Source of the DNA: Microbacterium croceum
Lineage (GTDB): Bacteria > Actinomycetota > Actinomycetes > Actinomycetales > Microbacteriaceae
Assembly: GCF_023091245.1 (NCBI RefSeq)
Contig: NZ_JAHWXN010000001.1
Coordinates: 2,046,001-2,110,000 of the forward strand
DNA length: 64,000 nucleotides
Reading direction: 5' to 3'
Each line of letters begins with the position of its first letter. Within the stretch, counting starts at the first letter, position 1. Below are positions 56,353-64,000 of this stretch, one piece after another. The notes under the pieces were generated by a model. That model was not told the origin of the DNA. It searched no databases and saw only the letters and a program-made list of their open reading frames with translations. Position numbers and translations under genes: made by a program.

Positions 56353-57156
56353 GTGGCTGAGACGACGACGACGACGCGCAGCGTCACGGTTGCGCAGCGC
56401 CGTCTGCTGCTCTCGTGGGCGGGGGTCACCGATCAAGGGCGCCGTCGGGACAACAATCAGGATGCGTTCCTCGCGGACTTTCCGCTGTTCATCGTCGCGG
56501 ATGGAATGGGTGGACACGCGGGTGGCGAAATCGCCAGCCAGAGCACCGTCTCCCGGCTGCAGGCCGTGGTATCGGACGGTCCGGTGACGCGTCCGGCCAT
56601 CGAGTCCGCGCTCGAGCGAGCGGTGGCCGACATCGCCGAGCATCCGGAGACGACGGATGAGGGCACGGGGACCACGCTCACCGGGGTCTTCCTCGATCTC
56701 GCTGACGATGAGCCGCGGTGGGTCGCGCTCAACATCGGCGACTCGCGCGTGTATCTGCTCCGCGACGACCGGCTGATCCAGGTCACCACCGACCACTCGG
56801 TCGTGCAGGAACTGATCACCGCGGGCAAACTGAGCCCGGAAGAGGCCGAGGGACATCCGTACAGCAACGTGATCACGCGCGCAGTCGGTGCGAGCGAGTT
56901 GGCCGCCCCGGATTACACGACGATCGATGTCCGAGCCGGAGACCGTTTCGTGATCTGCTCGGACGGGCTCACCAAGGAGCTCACCGACTACGGCATCCAG
57001 CACTTCCTCCGCAAGAACGCGGAGCCGGGGCCGGCTGTCGATGCCATGCTCGCCGCTGCGCTCGAGAACGGCGGTCGTGACAACGTGACGCTCATCATCG
57101 TGCAGGTCGGTGACCCCGACGAGTCTTCCTCCACAGTCGCCGACACTGCCGAATAG
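56353..57156 (+). CDS. PP2C-family Ser/Thr protein phosphatase
   Basis: 267 residues from GTG 56353, preceded by GGAGG with 6-base spacing; ATG 56308 (8 bases after TACGAT) would add 15 residues. Metal-dependent phosphatase with GRRRDNNQDAF, VADGMGGHAGGEIASQ, GTGTTLTGVFLDL, NIGDSRVYLLRDDRL, HSVVQELITAG and GGRDNVTLIIVQV, all metal-binding Asp present. There is no membrane helix or extra domain. It lies 57 bases before an EccC/FtsK-like ATPase gene and may act on that system or on a serine/threonine kinase elsewhere. Confidence 0.93.
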   Translation: MAETTTTTRSVTVAQRRLLLSWAGVTDQGRRRDNNQDAFLADFPLFIVADGMGGHAGGEIASQSTVSRLQAVVSDGPVTRPAIESALERAVADIAEHPETTDEGTGTTLTGVFLDLADDEPRWVALNIGDSRVYLLRDDRLIQVTTDHSVVQELITAGKLSPEEAEGHPYSNVITRAVGASELAAPDYTTIDVRAGDRFVICSDGLTKELTDYGIQHFLRKNAEPGPAVDAMLAAALENGGRDNVTLIIVQVGDPDESSSTVADTAE

Positions 57157-57213
57157 CCCTTCAGCATTGTGGAAGATCGGGATCCGAGGTGATTGACGCG
57201 GTCGAATGAGGGC

Positions 57214-60069
57214 ATGGATGCTCCACCGATCGTGCTCCCTTCCGCGCCTGCCTCTGTCCGGCGTGCTCCCTTGCCGTTCGCCGCGGCGATCATCCCTGTC
57301 GCCGCAGGTGTCGTGTTGTGGCTGGTCTCCGGATCGCTGTACGCCCTCTGCTTCGCTGCACTCGGTCCGCTGATGCTCGCCGCGTCTGCCTTCGACGCCG
57401 CCCGTATCCGGCGGCGAGACCGGCGCAGAGATGAGGCGGAGTCGGCTGCCGTGTGGGCATCTGCGGAGGAAGACCTCTCGTCGCGGCAGCAGGCGGAGCG
57501 CGCCGCTCTGTGGCACCGCCATCCCGATGTCGCCCGGTGTCTCGCGCAGCCACCCCTGCGGGGGACGGATGCGCCTGGTATCGCAACGGAAGTCGTGATC
57601 GGGAGCGGACCCGTTCCGAGCGCCGTTCGGTGCAGCGGAGGTACAGGCCAACGGGCGCGGGAGTTCCAGAGGAGGTGCGGGATCCTCACGGAGGCCCCGG
57701 TGCGGGTGAAGCTCGGTGCGGGGATCTGTGTTCGCGGATGCGCACCGCAGAGCGCCGCGGTTGCTCGTGCCCTCGTGGCACAGCTCTGTCTCCGCTTCAG
57801 CCCGGCGCAGCTCGTGCTGCTCGGCGATCATCTTGAAGAGAACGGCCTCTCAGCGCTGCCCCACGCCCGGTCTGCGCGACGCGGTGGGCTTCGTCTTGGA
57901 TTCCTCATGGCGGGGGACGCACGGGTGCCCCTCGATGCCGCGGTCTGGGCGGTGCCGCCGGGCGCCGAAGTCCCGGAGGGGATCACTACCGTCATCGATG
58001 TCACCGAACCGAGCCGTGCGATGGTCCGCACACCCGAGGGATCGCACGACATCTCGCTGGAGGCACTCTCTGTCGATCAGGTCGTTCAGCTCGGCCATGA
58101 CAGCGGGGAGGACATCGAAGACTCCTGCGGCGTCCCTGCGTTCGTGGCACTCCACGACCTTGAGCAGGGACGCGGTGAGACGGGGCTGCCCGCCGTGATC
58201 GGCCGCTCCGCACAAGAGGACGTCGTGATCGACATCGTGACGGACGGTCCTCATGCGATCGTGACAGGCACGACGGGTACGGGCAAGAGCGAGCTGCTGG
58301 TGACCTGGGTGACCGCCATGGCGACCGCGCACGGCCCTGATCGAGTGTCGTTCGTGCTCGCGGACTTCAAGGGCGGCACAGCGTTCGAGCCGTTGCGGGA
58401 GCTGCGCCAGGTCGCAGCAGTGATCACCGATCTCGATCAGGAGGGCGCGCGTCGTGGCGTGTCCAGCCTGACGGCGGAGATCCGTCGGCGCGAGTCCGTG
58501 CTCGCCGCCGCGGGAGCACGCGATGCCGGTGAGATCTCGATGCCGCGACTGGTGATCGTGATCGACGAGTTCGCCGCTCTGATACAGGAGCATCCCGACC
58601 TCGGCCAGGTCTTCACCGACGTTGCCGCACGCGGTCGCGCGCTCGGCATGCATCTGATCCTGGGCACTCAACGCGCGTCCGGGGTCGTTCGAGACGCCCT
58701 GGCCGCGAACTGTCCTCTGCGGCTCAGCTTGCGCGTCGCCGACGCTGCCGACAGCCGGCTCGTGATTGGCACGACGGATGCGGCTGAGCTTCCCGGTGGC
58801 GCCGAGTCTCGGGGTCTGGGTTTCGTGCGCCGACCGCAGGACCTCGGGCCGCAGATCGTCCGTATGGCACGCGCAGCGGCGGCGGATGTGAGTCGCGTCG
58901 CGAGCGACTGGCGGACTGCCACGCGACCGCGTAGCCCCTGGAGACCCGCGCTTCCTGCGCTGCTTCCTCTCGACGAGCTGCGGCCGGAGGCTGTCGCCCT
59001 CACCGATGCACTCGTCCTCGGACGAGCCGATGTGCCTGAGCAGCAGTCACAGCCACTGGAATCACTGCGTCCGGGGATCGATCGTGGACTTGCGATCCTC
59101 GGCGCAGCGGCATCGGGGCGGACGTCGGTGCTGCGGCTGCTGGCCGCGCAGCATCCGCAGGCGGTGTGGATGCCCGGGGACCTGGAGGCCGCGTGGGACG
59201 TCATCAGTTCGTGGCGGGACGGATCGGTCGCGCTGCCGAGCGTCGTCCTGTGTGATGACCTCGATCGGCTCGCGGGCGCGTGGCCTCCCGAGTACGCGCA
59301 CGAGTGGCTGAACCGGGTGGAACAGCTTCTGGGAACCGCACACGAGACGATGTTCGTGATCACGGCGACGCGTGTCGCCGGTGGAGTCGGACGCCTGCTG
59401 GAGGCGCTGCCGCGACGTGCGCTGCTGCGGATGACGAGTCGGGTGGAGCATCTGGCCGCCGGGGGAGAGGCATCGGGGTTCCGCAGAGACCGTCCACCGG
59501 GGCGTGCGCGCATCGACGATCGCGAAGTGCAGCTCGCCTGGGTCGACGCCGTCGCACCCGTGGCATCGGTATCGACCACCCCTCGGTGGCGTCCGGGAGA
59601 ACAAGGCTCCGCCGTCGTGAGCGCGGCTCCCGTACGTGTCGTCGAGCGTCTCCAGGCCGACTATCCCGAACATGATGTCCTCCTGCTCGAGCCGGGCGTG
59701 CGCGCGGAGAGGAGCGGCGCCATCCTGGTGGCCGATGCGGAGACCTGGCAGCGGAATCCGTCGGTGTGGCGACAGCGGCGCGCGGAGGGTGAGGTGTTGT
59801 TCCGCGCCGAGCACCCGGTGGAGCTGCGGCAGTTGGCCGGCCTGCGTGACCTACCCCCGTATGCGCACGCACGTTCGGGCAGGGCATGGTCGGTGCGAGG
59901 GGAGGAAGCCGTGCGCCGGGTCATCCTCCCCTCGTTCGCCCCCACGAACAGACAGACCGTGGGTCAGGCGGCGGACGAGACGGCTGATGAGACGTCGGGG
60001 CCGGCGACGGCACAGCTCACGCGGAGACAGAGACGTGCAGACCGGGAGGCTGGCACGAGCGGGCTGTGA
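57214..60069 (+). CDS. FtsK/SpoIIIE-domain ATPase, EccC/EssC-like
   Basis: 951 residues from ATG 57214. Two N-terminal membrane helices (about 17-57) precede a charged linker. ATPase domain 1 has Walker A GTTGTGKSE near residue 352, VLADFKGGTAFEPL, Walker B RLVIVIDEFAAL and LGTQRASGVVRDALAANCPLR. A second, degenerate domain has a P-loop GAAASGRTS near 630 and VVLCDDLDRLAG. The DFKGG motif and two-domain layout fit the type VII secretion ATPase (EccC/EssC), not DNA-translocating FtsK. No WXG100, EccB, EccD or mycosin gene lies nearby. An alternative TTG start at 57193 adds 7 residues. Confidence 0.88.
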   Translation: MDAPPIVLPSAPASVRRAPLPFAAAIIPVAAGVVLWLVSGSLYALCFAALGPLMLAASAFDAARIRRRDRRRDEAESAAVWASAEEDLSSRQQAERAALWHRHPDVARCLAQPPLRGTDAPGIATEVVIGSGPVPSAVRCSGGTGQRAREFQRRCGILTEAPVRVKLGAGICVRGCAPQSAAVARALVAQLCLRFSPAQLVLLGDHLEENGLSALPHARSARRGGLRLGFLMAGDARVPLDAAVWAVPPGAEVPEGITTVIDVTEPSRAMVRTPEGSHDISLEALSVDQVVQLGHDSGEDIEDSCGVPAFVALHDLEQGRGETGLPAVIGRSAQEDVVIDIVTDGPHAIVTGTTGTGKSELLVTWVTAMATAHGPDRVSFVLADFKGGTAFEPLRELRQVAAVITDLDQEGARRGVSSLTAEIRRRESVLAAAGARDAGEISMPRLVIVIDEFAALIQEHPDLGQVFTDVAARGRALGMHLILGTQRASGVVRDALAANCPLRLSLRVADAADSRLVIGTTDAAELPGGAESRGLGFVRRPQDLGPQIVRMARAAAADVSRVASDWRTATRPRSPWRPALPALLPLDELRPEAVALTDALVLGRADVPEQQSQPLESLRPGIDRGLAILGAAASGRTSVLRLLAAQHPQAVWMPGDLEAAWDVISSWRDGSVALPSVVLCDDLDRLAGAWPPEYAHEWLNRVEQLLGTAHETMFVITATRVAGGVGRLLEALPRRALLRMTSRVEHLAAGGEASGFRRDRPPGRARIDDREVQLAWVDAVAPVASVSTTPRWRPGEQGSAVVSAAPVRVVERLQADYPEHDVLLLEPGVRAERSGAILVADAETWQRNPSVWRQRRAEGEVLFRAEHPVELRQLAGLRDLPPYAHARSGRAWSVRGEEAVRRVILPSFAPTNRQTVGQAADETADETSGPATAQLTRRQRRADREAGTSGL

Positions 60070-60096
60070 GCGAGAGGTGCCGCGCGGGCGAGTGGG

Positions 60097-61092
60097 TCAG
60101 ATCCCGGCGCCGGGGCGGATGACGCCGACCTCCGCACCACCGCCGCGCACAGAGAGCGGAAGGGCAGCGGCCAGGGCAGCGACGTCGGCCTCGCTGACGG
60201 CGCCGGCGCGGGCGAGGAGAGTCGCAGCGACGATCGTGGATGCACGTGAGGCGCCGTCGAGCATCTTGAGTCCGACGGTCGTGCCGTCCGGTGCGACCAT
60301 CACCATCACGCCTTCGGCGCCACCCTTGGCGAACACGCCGAGCTTCTCGATGGCGACAGTGTCAGGGCGGCTCGGCCCTTCGATGGTCCACGGGTTCTCG
60401 CGCACGGCACGCACCAGGGACCCGGCCACTCGGTGCAAGGCGAACGGGGAGCGGTCGGACGCGGTGCCGATGCGGTGGATGGAGCGGGTGAGGCCGGTGA
60501 GCGTCAACGCATACACGGGAGCGCCGCATCCGTCGATGGCCGTGTGAGCGACCTTCTCGCCGGTCAGCCGCTCGATCACCTCGCGGATGTGCGCCTGCAA
60601 GGGGTGGGTCACGGCGAGGTAGTCGTCTGTCGCCCAGCCGGTAGCGACACAGGCGCGCAGCATCGCGGCGTGCTTGCCAGAGCAGTTCATCCGAACGCGT
60701 GCGGGCTGGCCATGCTCGCGCACCATCTCGTCGCGGGTGGCGGTGTCGCTCGGCCATGCGGGCGGGCAGCCGAGGTCGTCCTCGGTGAGACCGCCTTCGG
60801 TGAGCATGTCGCGCACCGTGCTCGCGTGTCGATCGGTTCCGGTATGGCTGGCCGTCGAGAGAGCGAGCTGCTCGCCCTCCAACACGGCGCCGGCCGTGAT
60901 GCAGGCGACGGCCTGCAGCGGCTTGAGGATGGAGCGCGGGAGGATCAGCGCGTCGGCATTGCCGTGGCGGGCGATCACCTCGCCGTCTGCGGAGAGGACG
61001 ATGGCCGCGCCCGCGTGGCGTGACTCGATGAAGCCGCTGCGTTCGACGACGGCGAGCTCGACGGATTCCTGAACGGTGAGAGTCTCCAGCAC
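60097..61092 (-). CDS. L-asparaginase II family protein
   Basis: 331 residues from GTG 61092. It matches the rhizobial-type asparaginase family (not AnsA/AnsB): VVERSGFIESRHAGAAIVL, RSILKPLQAVACITAGA, ASHTGTDRHASTVRDML and the conserved MNCSGKHAAMLRACVA with its SGKH motif, then DGCGAPVYALTLTGLTRSI. It hydrolyses asparagine to aspartate and ammonia. Convergent with the ATPase gene; 27 bases separate the stops. Confidence 0.92.
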   Translation of the reverse strand: MLETLTVQESVELAVVERSGFIESRHAGAAIVLSADGEVIARHGNADALILPRSILKPLQAVACITAGAVLEGEQLALSTASHTGTDRHASTVRDMLTEGGLTEDDLGCPPAWPSDTATRDEMVREHGQPARVRMNCSGKHAAMLRACVATGWATDDYLAVTHPLQAHIREVIERLTGEKVAHTAIDGCGAPVYALTLTGLTRSIHRIGTASDRSPFALHRVAGSLVRAVRENPWTIEGPSRPDTVAIEKLGVFAKGGAEGVMVMVAPDGTTVGLKMLDGASRASTIVAATLLARAGAVSEADVAALAAALPLSVRGGGAEVGVIRPGAGI

Positions 61093-61177
61093 CGAACCAG
61101 CCTACCGTCGGCCACCCCCGCGACCAGGCCGATGCACGTGTGCGCCCGGGGTCTTGTGCCGATGGCAGACTGGGCGC

Positions 61178-61675
61178 ATGGCTGCACACTCCACCTCTCT
61201 CACCCTCGGCGACCACCACTACGCCCTCACGTCCACGTGGACGGGGAACAGCGGGTCGGGCACCAGCGGGTATCGCGACTACCGGCGTGATGTGACGATC
61301 GAGGTACACGGGAAGCCCGAGCTGTTGGCCTCGGCAGACAAGCCGTTCCGAGGGGATCCCGCCAGATGGAACCCGGAAGATCTGCTGCTCGCGTCGCTCT
61401 CGGAGTGCCATCTGCTCTCGTATCTGCACGCCTGCGTCACCGCGGGTGTCGTGGTGGTGTCGTATCTCGACCGCGCGACCGGGCTCATGCGCGAGAACGG
61501 AGCAGGCGGGGGTGCCTTCGTGGAGGTGATGCTGCGACCCGAGGTCGTCGTTGCGGAGGCGTCGATGATCGAGGCGGCGGAGCGCGCGCACACGCAGGCG
61601 AACGAGTGGTGCTTCATCGCGAACTCGATGAACTTCCCGGTGCGTCACGAGGCGACCGTGACAGCGCGGGCCTGA
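61178..61675 (+). CDS. OsmC family protein
   Basis: 165 residues from ATG 61178, 6 bases after CAGACT; the longer frame to 61076 overlaps the asparaginase start. OsmC/Ohr-fold peroxidase subgroup: NPEDLLLASLSECHLLSYLHACVTAGV contains one conserved Cys, and the second Cys lies in ANEWCFIANSMNFPV, with KPELLASADKPFRGDP and a C-terminal VRHEATV. Separate from the true Ohr at 16.4 kb, so the window encodes two proteins of this fold. Confidence 0.9.
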   Translation: MAAHSTSLTLGDHHYALTSTWTGNSGSGTSGYRDYRRDVTIEVHGKPELLASADKPFRGDPARWNPEDLLLASLSECHLLSYLHACVTAGVVVVSYLDRATGLMRENGAGGGAFVEVMLRPEVVVAEASMIEAAERAHTQANEWCFIANSMNFPVRHEATVTARA

Positions 61676-61718
61676 GCGCCGCACCGGATTCAGCCATCTG
61701 CTTGGGTCAGCGGCGCTC
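61674..61718. terminator. Possible bidirectional terminator
   Basis: GAGCGCCGC (61674-61682) pairs with GCGGCGCTC (61710-61718) across a 27-base loop; it spans the stop codons of the convergent OsmC and acyltransferase genes. Confidence 0.35.
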
Positions 61719-62486
61719 GTGCGGGAGCGCCTGGATGATCTTCTCGATCGTTCCCTGCGCAGGCGCCTCGTTGTAGGCGCCGGCGAGCTCCTGACCGGAG
61801 AGCGCGTGGATCGCTGCCATGATCTCGTCGGTCGCGAGGCGCCGAGCCCGTCCGCTGGTCGCCGGACCGTGCGGCGAGAGATCGAGCGGCTCGCCGAACC
61901 GCACAGTGATGCGCTCCTTCAGCGTCGGCATCTTCGCGCCGACCGGCATCACCTTGTCGGTGCCGATGAGGCCCACCGGGACGACCGGCGCACCGGTCTG
62001 CAGCGCGAGGAAGGCGACACCGGTGCGCCCTTTGTAGAGGCGTCCGTCTGTGGAGCGGGTGCCCTCGGGATACAGCGCCACCGTCAAACCTTCATCGAGG
62101 AGCTGGCGTTGCAGATCGAGCGCGTCGAGTGCGGCCTGACCAGCGCCGCGCCGCACCGGAATGGCTCCGATCGACTCGAAGAAGGTCTTGCTCATCCATC
62201 CGCGAAAGCCGGTGCCCTCGAAGTAGCTCGACTTCGCGAGGAAATGCACGGGACGCGGAGCAGCCACAGGGATCGCGATCGAGTCGATGAACGAGAGGTG
62301 ATTGCTTGCGAAGATCACGGGGCCGGTGGGCGGCACGTTGTCACGGCCTTCGATGCGCGGTCGGTACACAAGGCGTGCCAGCGGCGTGATCAGGCTGCGT
62401 CCGAGCCGATAGGTGAATCCGGCGTGACGAGGCTTTGCAGTCTCTTCTGACGAGGATTCGGGCTCGACGGACTGCTCAGAGGTCAT
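61707..62486 (-). CDS. 1-acyl-glycerol-3-phosphate acyltransferase family protein (PlsC)
   Basis: 259 residues. It should acylate lysophosphatidic acid on the inner membrane face. The HX4D motif is FASNHLSFIDSIAIP; block II FLAKSSYFEG, block III LYPEGTRSTDGRLYKGRTG and block IV APVVPVGLIG are complete. The N-terminus is acidic and polar with no clear signal. Divergent from the FKBP lipoprotein gene. Confidence 0.93.
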   Translation of the reverse strand: MTSEQSVEPESSSEETAKPRHAGFTYRLGRSLITPLARLVYRPRIEGRDNVPPTGPVIFASNHLSFIDSIAIPVAAPRPVHFLAKSSYFEGTGFRGWMSKTFFESIGAIPVRRGAGQAALDALDLQRQLLDEGLTVALYPEGTRSTDGRLYKGRTGVAFLALQTGAPVVPVGLIGTDKVMPVGAKMPTLKERITVRFGEPLDLSPHGPATSGRARRLATDEIMAAIHALSGQELAGAYNEAPAQGTIEKIIQALPHERR

Positions 62487-62579
62487 CAGAGCAGGTTACT
62501 CCGGGATTCATGCCTTCGCTGGAATGAAGAATCGCGCCGCGTCTCCCAGCGCGAGCAAAGGGGAATAGGGGAGGATGGA

Positions 62580-63566
62580 GTGTCCCGATCGCGATCCAGA
62601 GGTCTCACTGTGCGCAAGCGTCCGCTCATCGTCCTGTCCACCGTCGCTGCGGCGACCCTTCTGCTGGCAGGATGCTCCGGCACGTCCTCGCCCGAGAGCT
62701 CGAGCACGCCCGAGCCCACGGCATCGAGCAGCTGCGCTCTCGACGCCCAGGCCGGCGATACCTCCAATGCCGTCGTCGTCGACGGTGAGGGTGCGGACGC
62801 CAAGGTGACGGTCCCGTCCGATGCCCCGTTCGCAGGTGTCGAGCGCACGATCGTGGCGGAGGGCAAGGGCGAAGACATCGGCGTCGGCGATCTGGTCTCT
62901 GTGCAGTACCAGATCGTCGACGCGAAATCGGGCGAGGTGCTGGACTCCTCAGCTCGTGGCGAAGGCGGACTGCTTCCCGTCCTGCTCGACACGAACCAGT
63001 CGTCGCTGTTCGTCGCGGCACTCGAGTGCGAGCCGGTCGGCTCTCAGGTCGTGCTGACGCTCCCGGGCAGCGTTCTCGGCGAGGGGGCGAGCAACGTCAT
63101 CGTGTATGCCGAAGCAGTCGAGCAGCTTCCCGAGGTCGCCACCGGCACCCCGGTCGACCCGACTCCCGGGTTCCCGACGGTGAAGCTCGACGATGACGGC
63201 GCTCCCACCATCACGATCCCCAAGGGCGACGCGCCCGCGAAGACCGAGGTCGCCGTGCTCAAACAGGGTGACGGCGCGACGGTCGGCGCTGGTGACCTCG
63301 TCGTGGTGCAGTACCGCGGCGTCAAGTGGTCCGACGGTAAGGAGTTCGACTCCAGCTGGAGCCGTGACGCGACCCCCTCGCAGTTCCAGACCAGCGGCGT
63401 CGTGACCGGCTTCCGCCTCGCGCTCGAAGGCCAGAAGGTCGGCTCGCAGGTGATCGTCGTGATGCCCCCGTCGGACGGCTACGGAGCCACCGAGGGTCAC
63501 GAGCTCCAGAAGGAGAGCCTCGTGTTCGTGGTCGACATCCTCGCCACGACACCCGTCCAGCAGTAG
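62580..63566 (+). CDS. FKBP-type peptidyl-prolyl cis-trans isomerase lipoprotein
   Basis: 328 residues from GTG 62580, preceded by GGGGAGG; GTG 62610 is the alternative. Lipobox LLAGCSG with Cys near 32 places it on the outer face of the membrane. Two FKBP-like modules follow: the first (about 75-195; VQYQIVDAKSGEVLDSSARG) is degenerate, the second (about 210-325; VVVQYRGVKWSDGKEFDSSW, GFRLALEGQKVGSQVIVVMPP) has the usual active-site residues. It probably helps fold exported proteins. Confidence 0.92.
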   Translation: MSRSRSRGLTVRKRPLIVLSTVAAATLLLAGCSGTSSPESSSTPEPTASSSCALDAQAGDTSNAVVVDGEGADAKVTVPSDAPFAGVERTIVAEGKGEDIGVGDLVSVQYQIVDAKSGEVLDSSARGEGGLLPVLLDTNQSSLFVAALECEPVGSQVVLTLPGSVLGEGASNVIVYAEAVEQLPEVATGTPVDPTPGFPTVKLDDDGAPTITIPKGDAPAKTEVAVLKQGDGATVGAGDLVVVQYRGVKWSDGKEFDSSWSRDATPSQFQTSGVVTGFRLALEGQKVGSQVIVVMPPSDGYGATEGHELQKESLVFVVDILATTPVQQ

Positions 63567-63603
63567 CGGGAGCGGAGCCGAGGACGTGCCATAGGCTGGC
63601 GGC

Positions 63604-64000
63604 ATGCGTCGAATCATCGTCCTCGGCTCCACCGGCTCCATAGGCACACAGGCGCTCGACGTCATCCGAGCGAACCCCCGTCGCTTCGAACTCGTCGGCC
63701 TCGCCGCGGGAAGCAACCGCCAGATGCTCGACGAGCAGGCGGAACAGTTCGGCGTCGAGAGCACAGCGCTCGGGGCTGCGGAGGCCGAACAGCTCGTGCG
63801 CGACGTCGAGGCGGACGTCGTGCTCAACGCGATCACGGGCTCGATCGGGCTCGGCTCCACACTGGCTGCTCTGAAAGCCGGTCGCACGCTGGCCCTGGCG
63901 AACAAGGAATCCCTGATCGTCGGCGGGCAGCTGGTGCTGGCCGCGGCCGCCCCCGGTCAGATCGTGCCGGTCGATTCCGAGCACTCCGCGCTGGCGCAGG
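63604..64000 (+). CDS. dxr: 1-deoxy-D-xylulose 5-phosphate reductoisomerase, 3' end outside window
   Basis: The first 132 codons of Dxr, which converts DXP to MEP in isoprenoid synthesis. The NADPH motif is [49 protein letters not shown] and [10 protein letters not shown] (metal-binding Asp and Glu region) are unmistakable. ATG 63604 lies 6 bases after TAGGCT. The gene leaves the window at 64000. Confidence 0.96.
   Translation, partial: MRRIIVLGSTGSIGTQALDVIRANPRRFELVGLAAGSNRQMLDEQAEQFGVESTALGAAEAEQLVRDVEADVVLNAITGSIGLGSTLAALKAGRTLALANKESLIVGGQLVLAAAAPGQIVPVDSEHSALAQ

Noticed and set aside
53415..56429. Minus-strand frame of 1004 codons opposite yaaA, the Pro-rich protein and aldo/keto reductase
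   Set aside because: It is a reverse-frame shadow; its Arg/Ser/Gly-rich repeats are the complement of the Pro-rich repeats.

Overview
This is a high-GC, densely coded stretch of an actinobacterial chromosome. Gene content, protein style and gene order fit Microbacteriaceae, most likely Microbacterium. Supporting signs are the linked block argS-lysA-hom-thrB-rho-prfA, then prmC-Sua5-WecA-like-atp, a Rho with a long disordered N-terminal extension, DUF3097 and LmeA-like (DUF2993) proteins, and an IdeR/DmdR-type iron box. The genus is an inference from sequence style; no 16S gene is present. I see no rRNA, insertion sequence, prophage or CRISPR array, and one tRNA (Arg, anticodon CCG).

Layout. 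1-4.7 kb: a peptide ABC importer on the minus strand (binding protein, two permeases, two ATPases, the last cut by the window edge). 4.8-15.3 kb: small metabolic and stress genes: two-cysteine AhpD-like protein, tyrosine phosphatase, iron-box-controlled SIP-like protein, arginase-family enzyme, a TPM-domain/PspA envelope pair, DUF3097, trmB, RidA. 15.3-17.3 kb: ohrR-ohr-quinone reductase peroxide operon with a near-perfect operator. 17.4-24.6 kb: a CtpE-like P-type ATPase, an MFS exporter with a SlyA/MarR-like operator, a UvrA-like ATPase and tRNA-Arg. 24.7-37 kb: GDSL hydrolase, argS, LmeA-like protein, hydrolase, BrkB-family protein, then lysA-hom-thrB-rho-prfA. 37-43 kb: a CitA/CitB-type two-component system divergent from a CitMHS citrate transporter, a small membrane protein, and cysK-cysE; this module lies between prfA and prmC. 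43-53.4 kb: prmC, threonylcarbamoyl-AMP synthase, WecA-like transferase, AtpI-like protein and the complete atpBEFHAGDC operon. 53.5-64 kb: yaaA, a Pro-rich membrane protein, aldo/keto reductase, a PP2C phosphatase beside an EccC/FtsK-like ATPase, asparaginase, OsmC, acyltransferase, FKBP lipoprotein and the start of dxr.

Two translation features stand out. At about fifteen genes a -10-like hexamer lies exactly 6 or 7 bases before the start codon, which predicts leaderless mRNAs. The atpB reading frame has no ATG, GTG or TTG that would include its conserved N-terminus. A CTG start is the best explanation, and a 22-codon leader ORF with its own leaderless-type promoter lies just upstream.

No stretch above 300 bases lacks a gene. 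The longest gaps (5743-5919, 33763-33915, 39330-39474, 29930-30077) carry the regulatory features listed. Everything here comes from reading the sequence; family assignments are by motif recognition and no database search was run.
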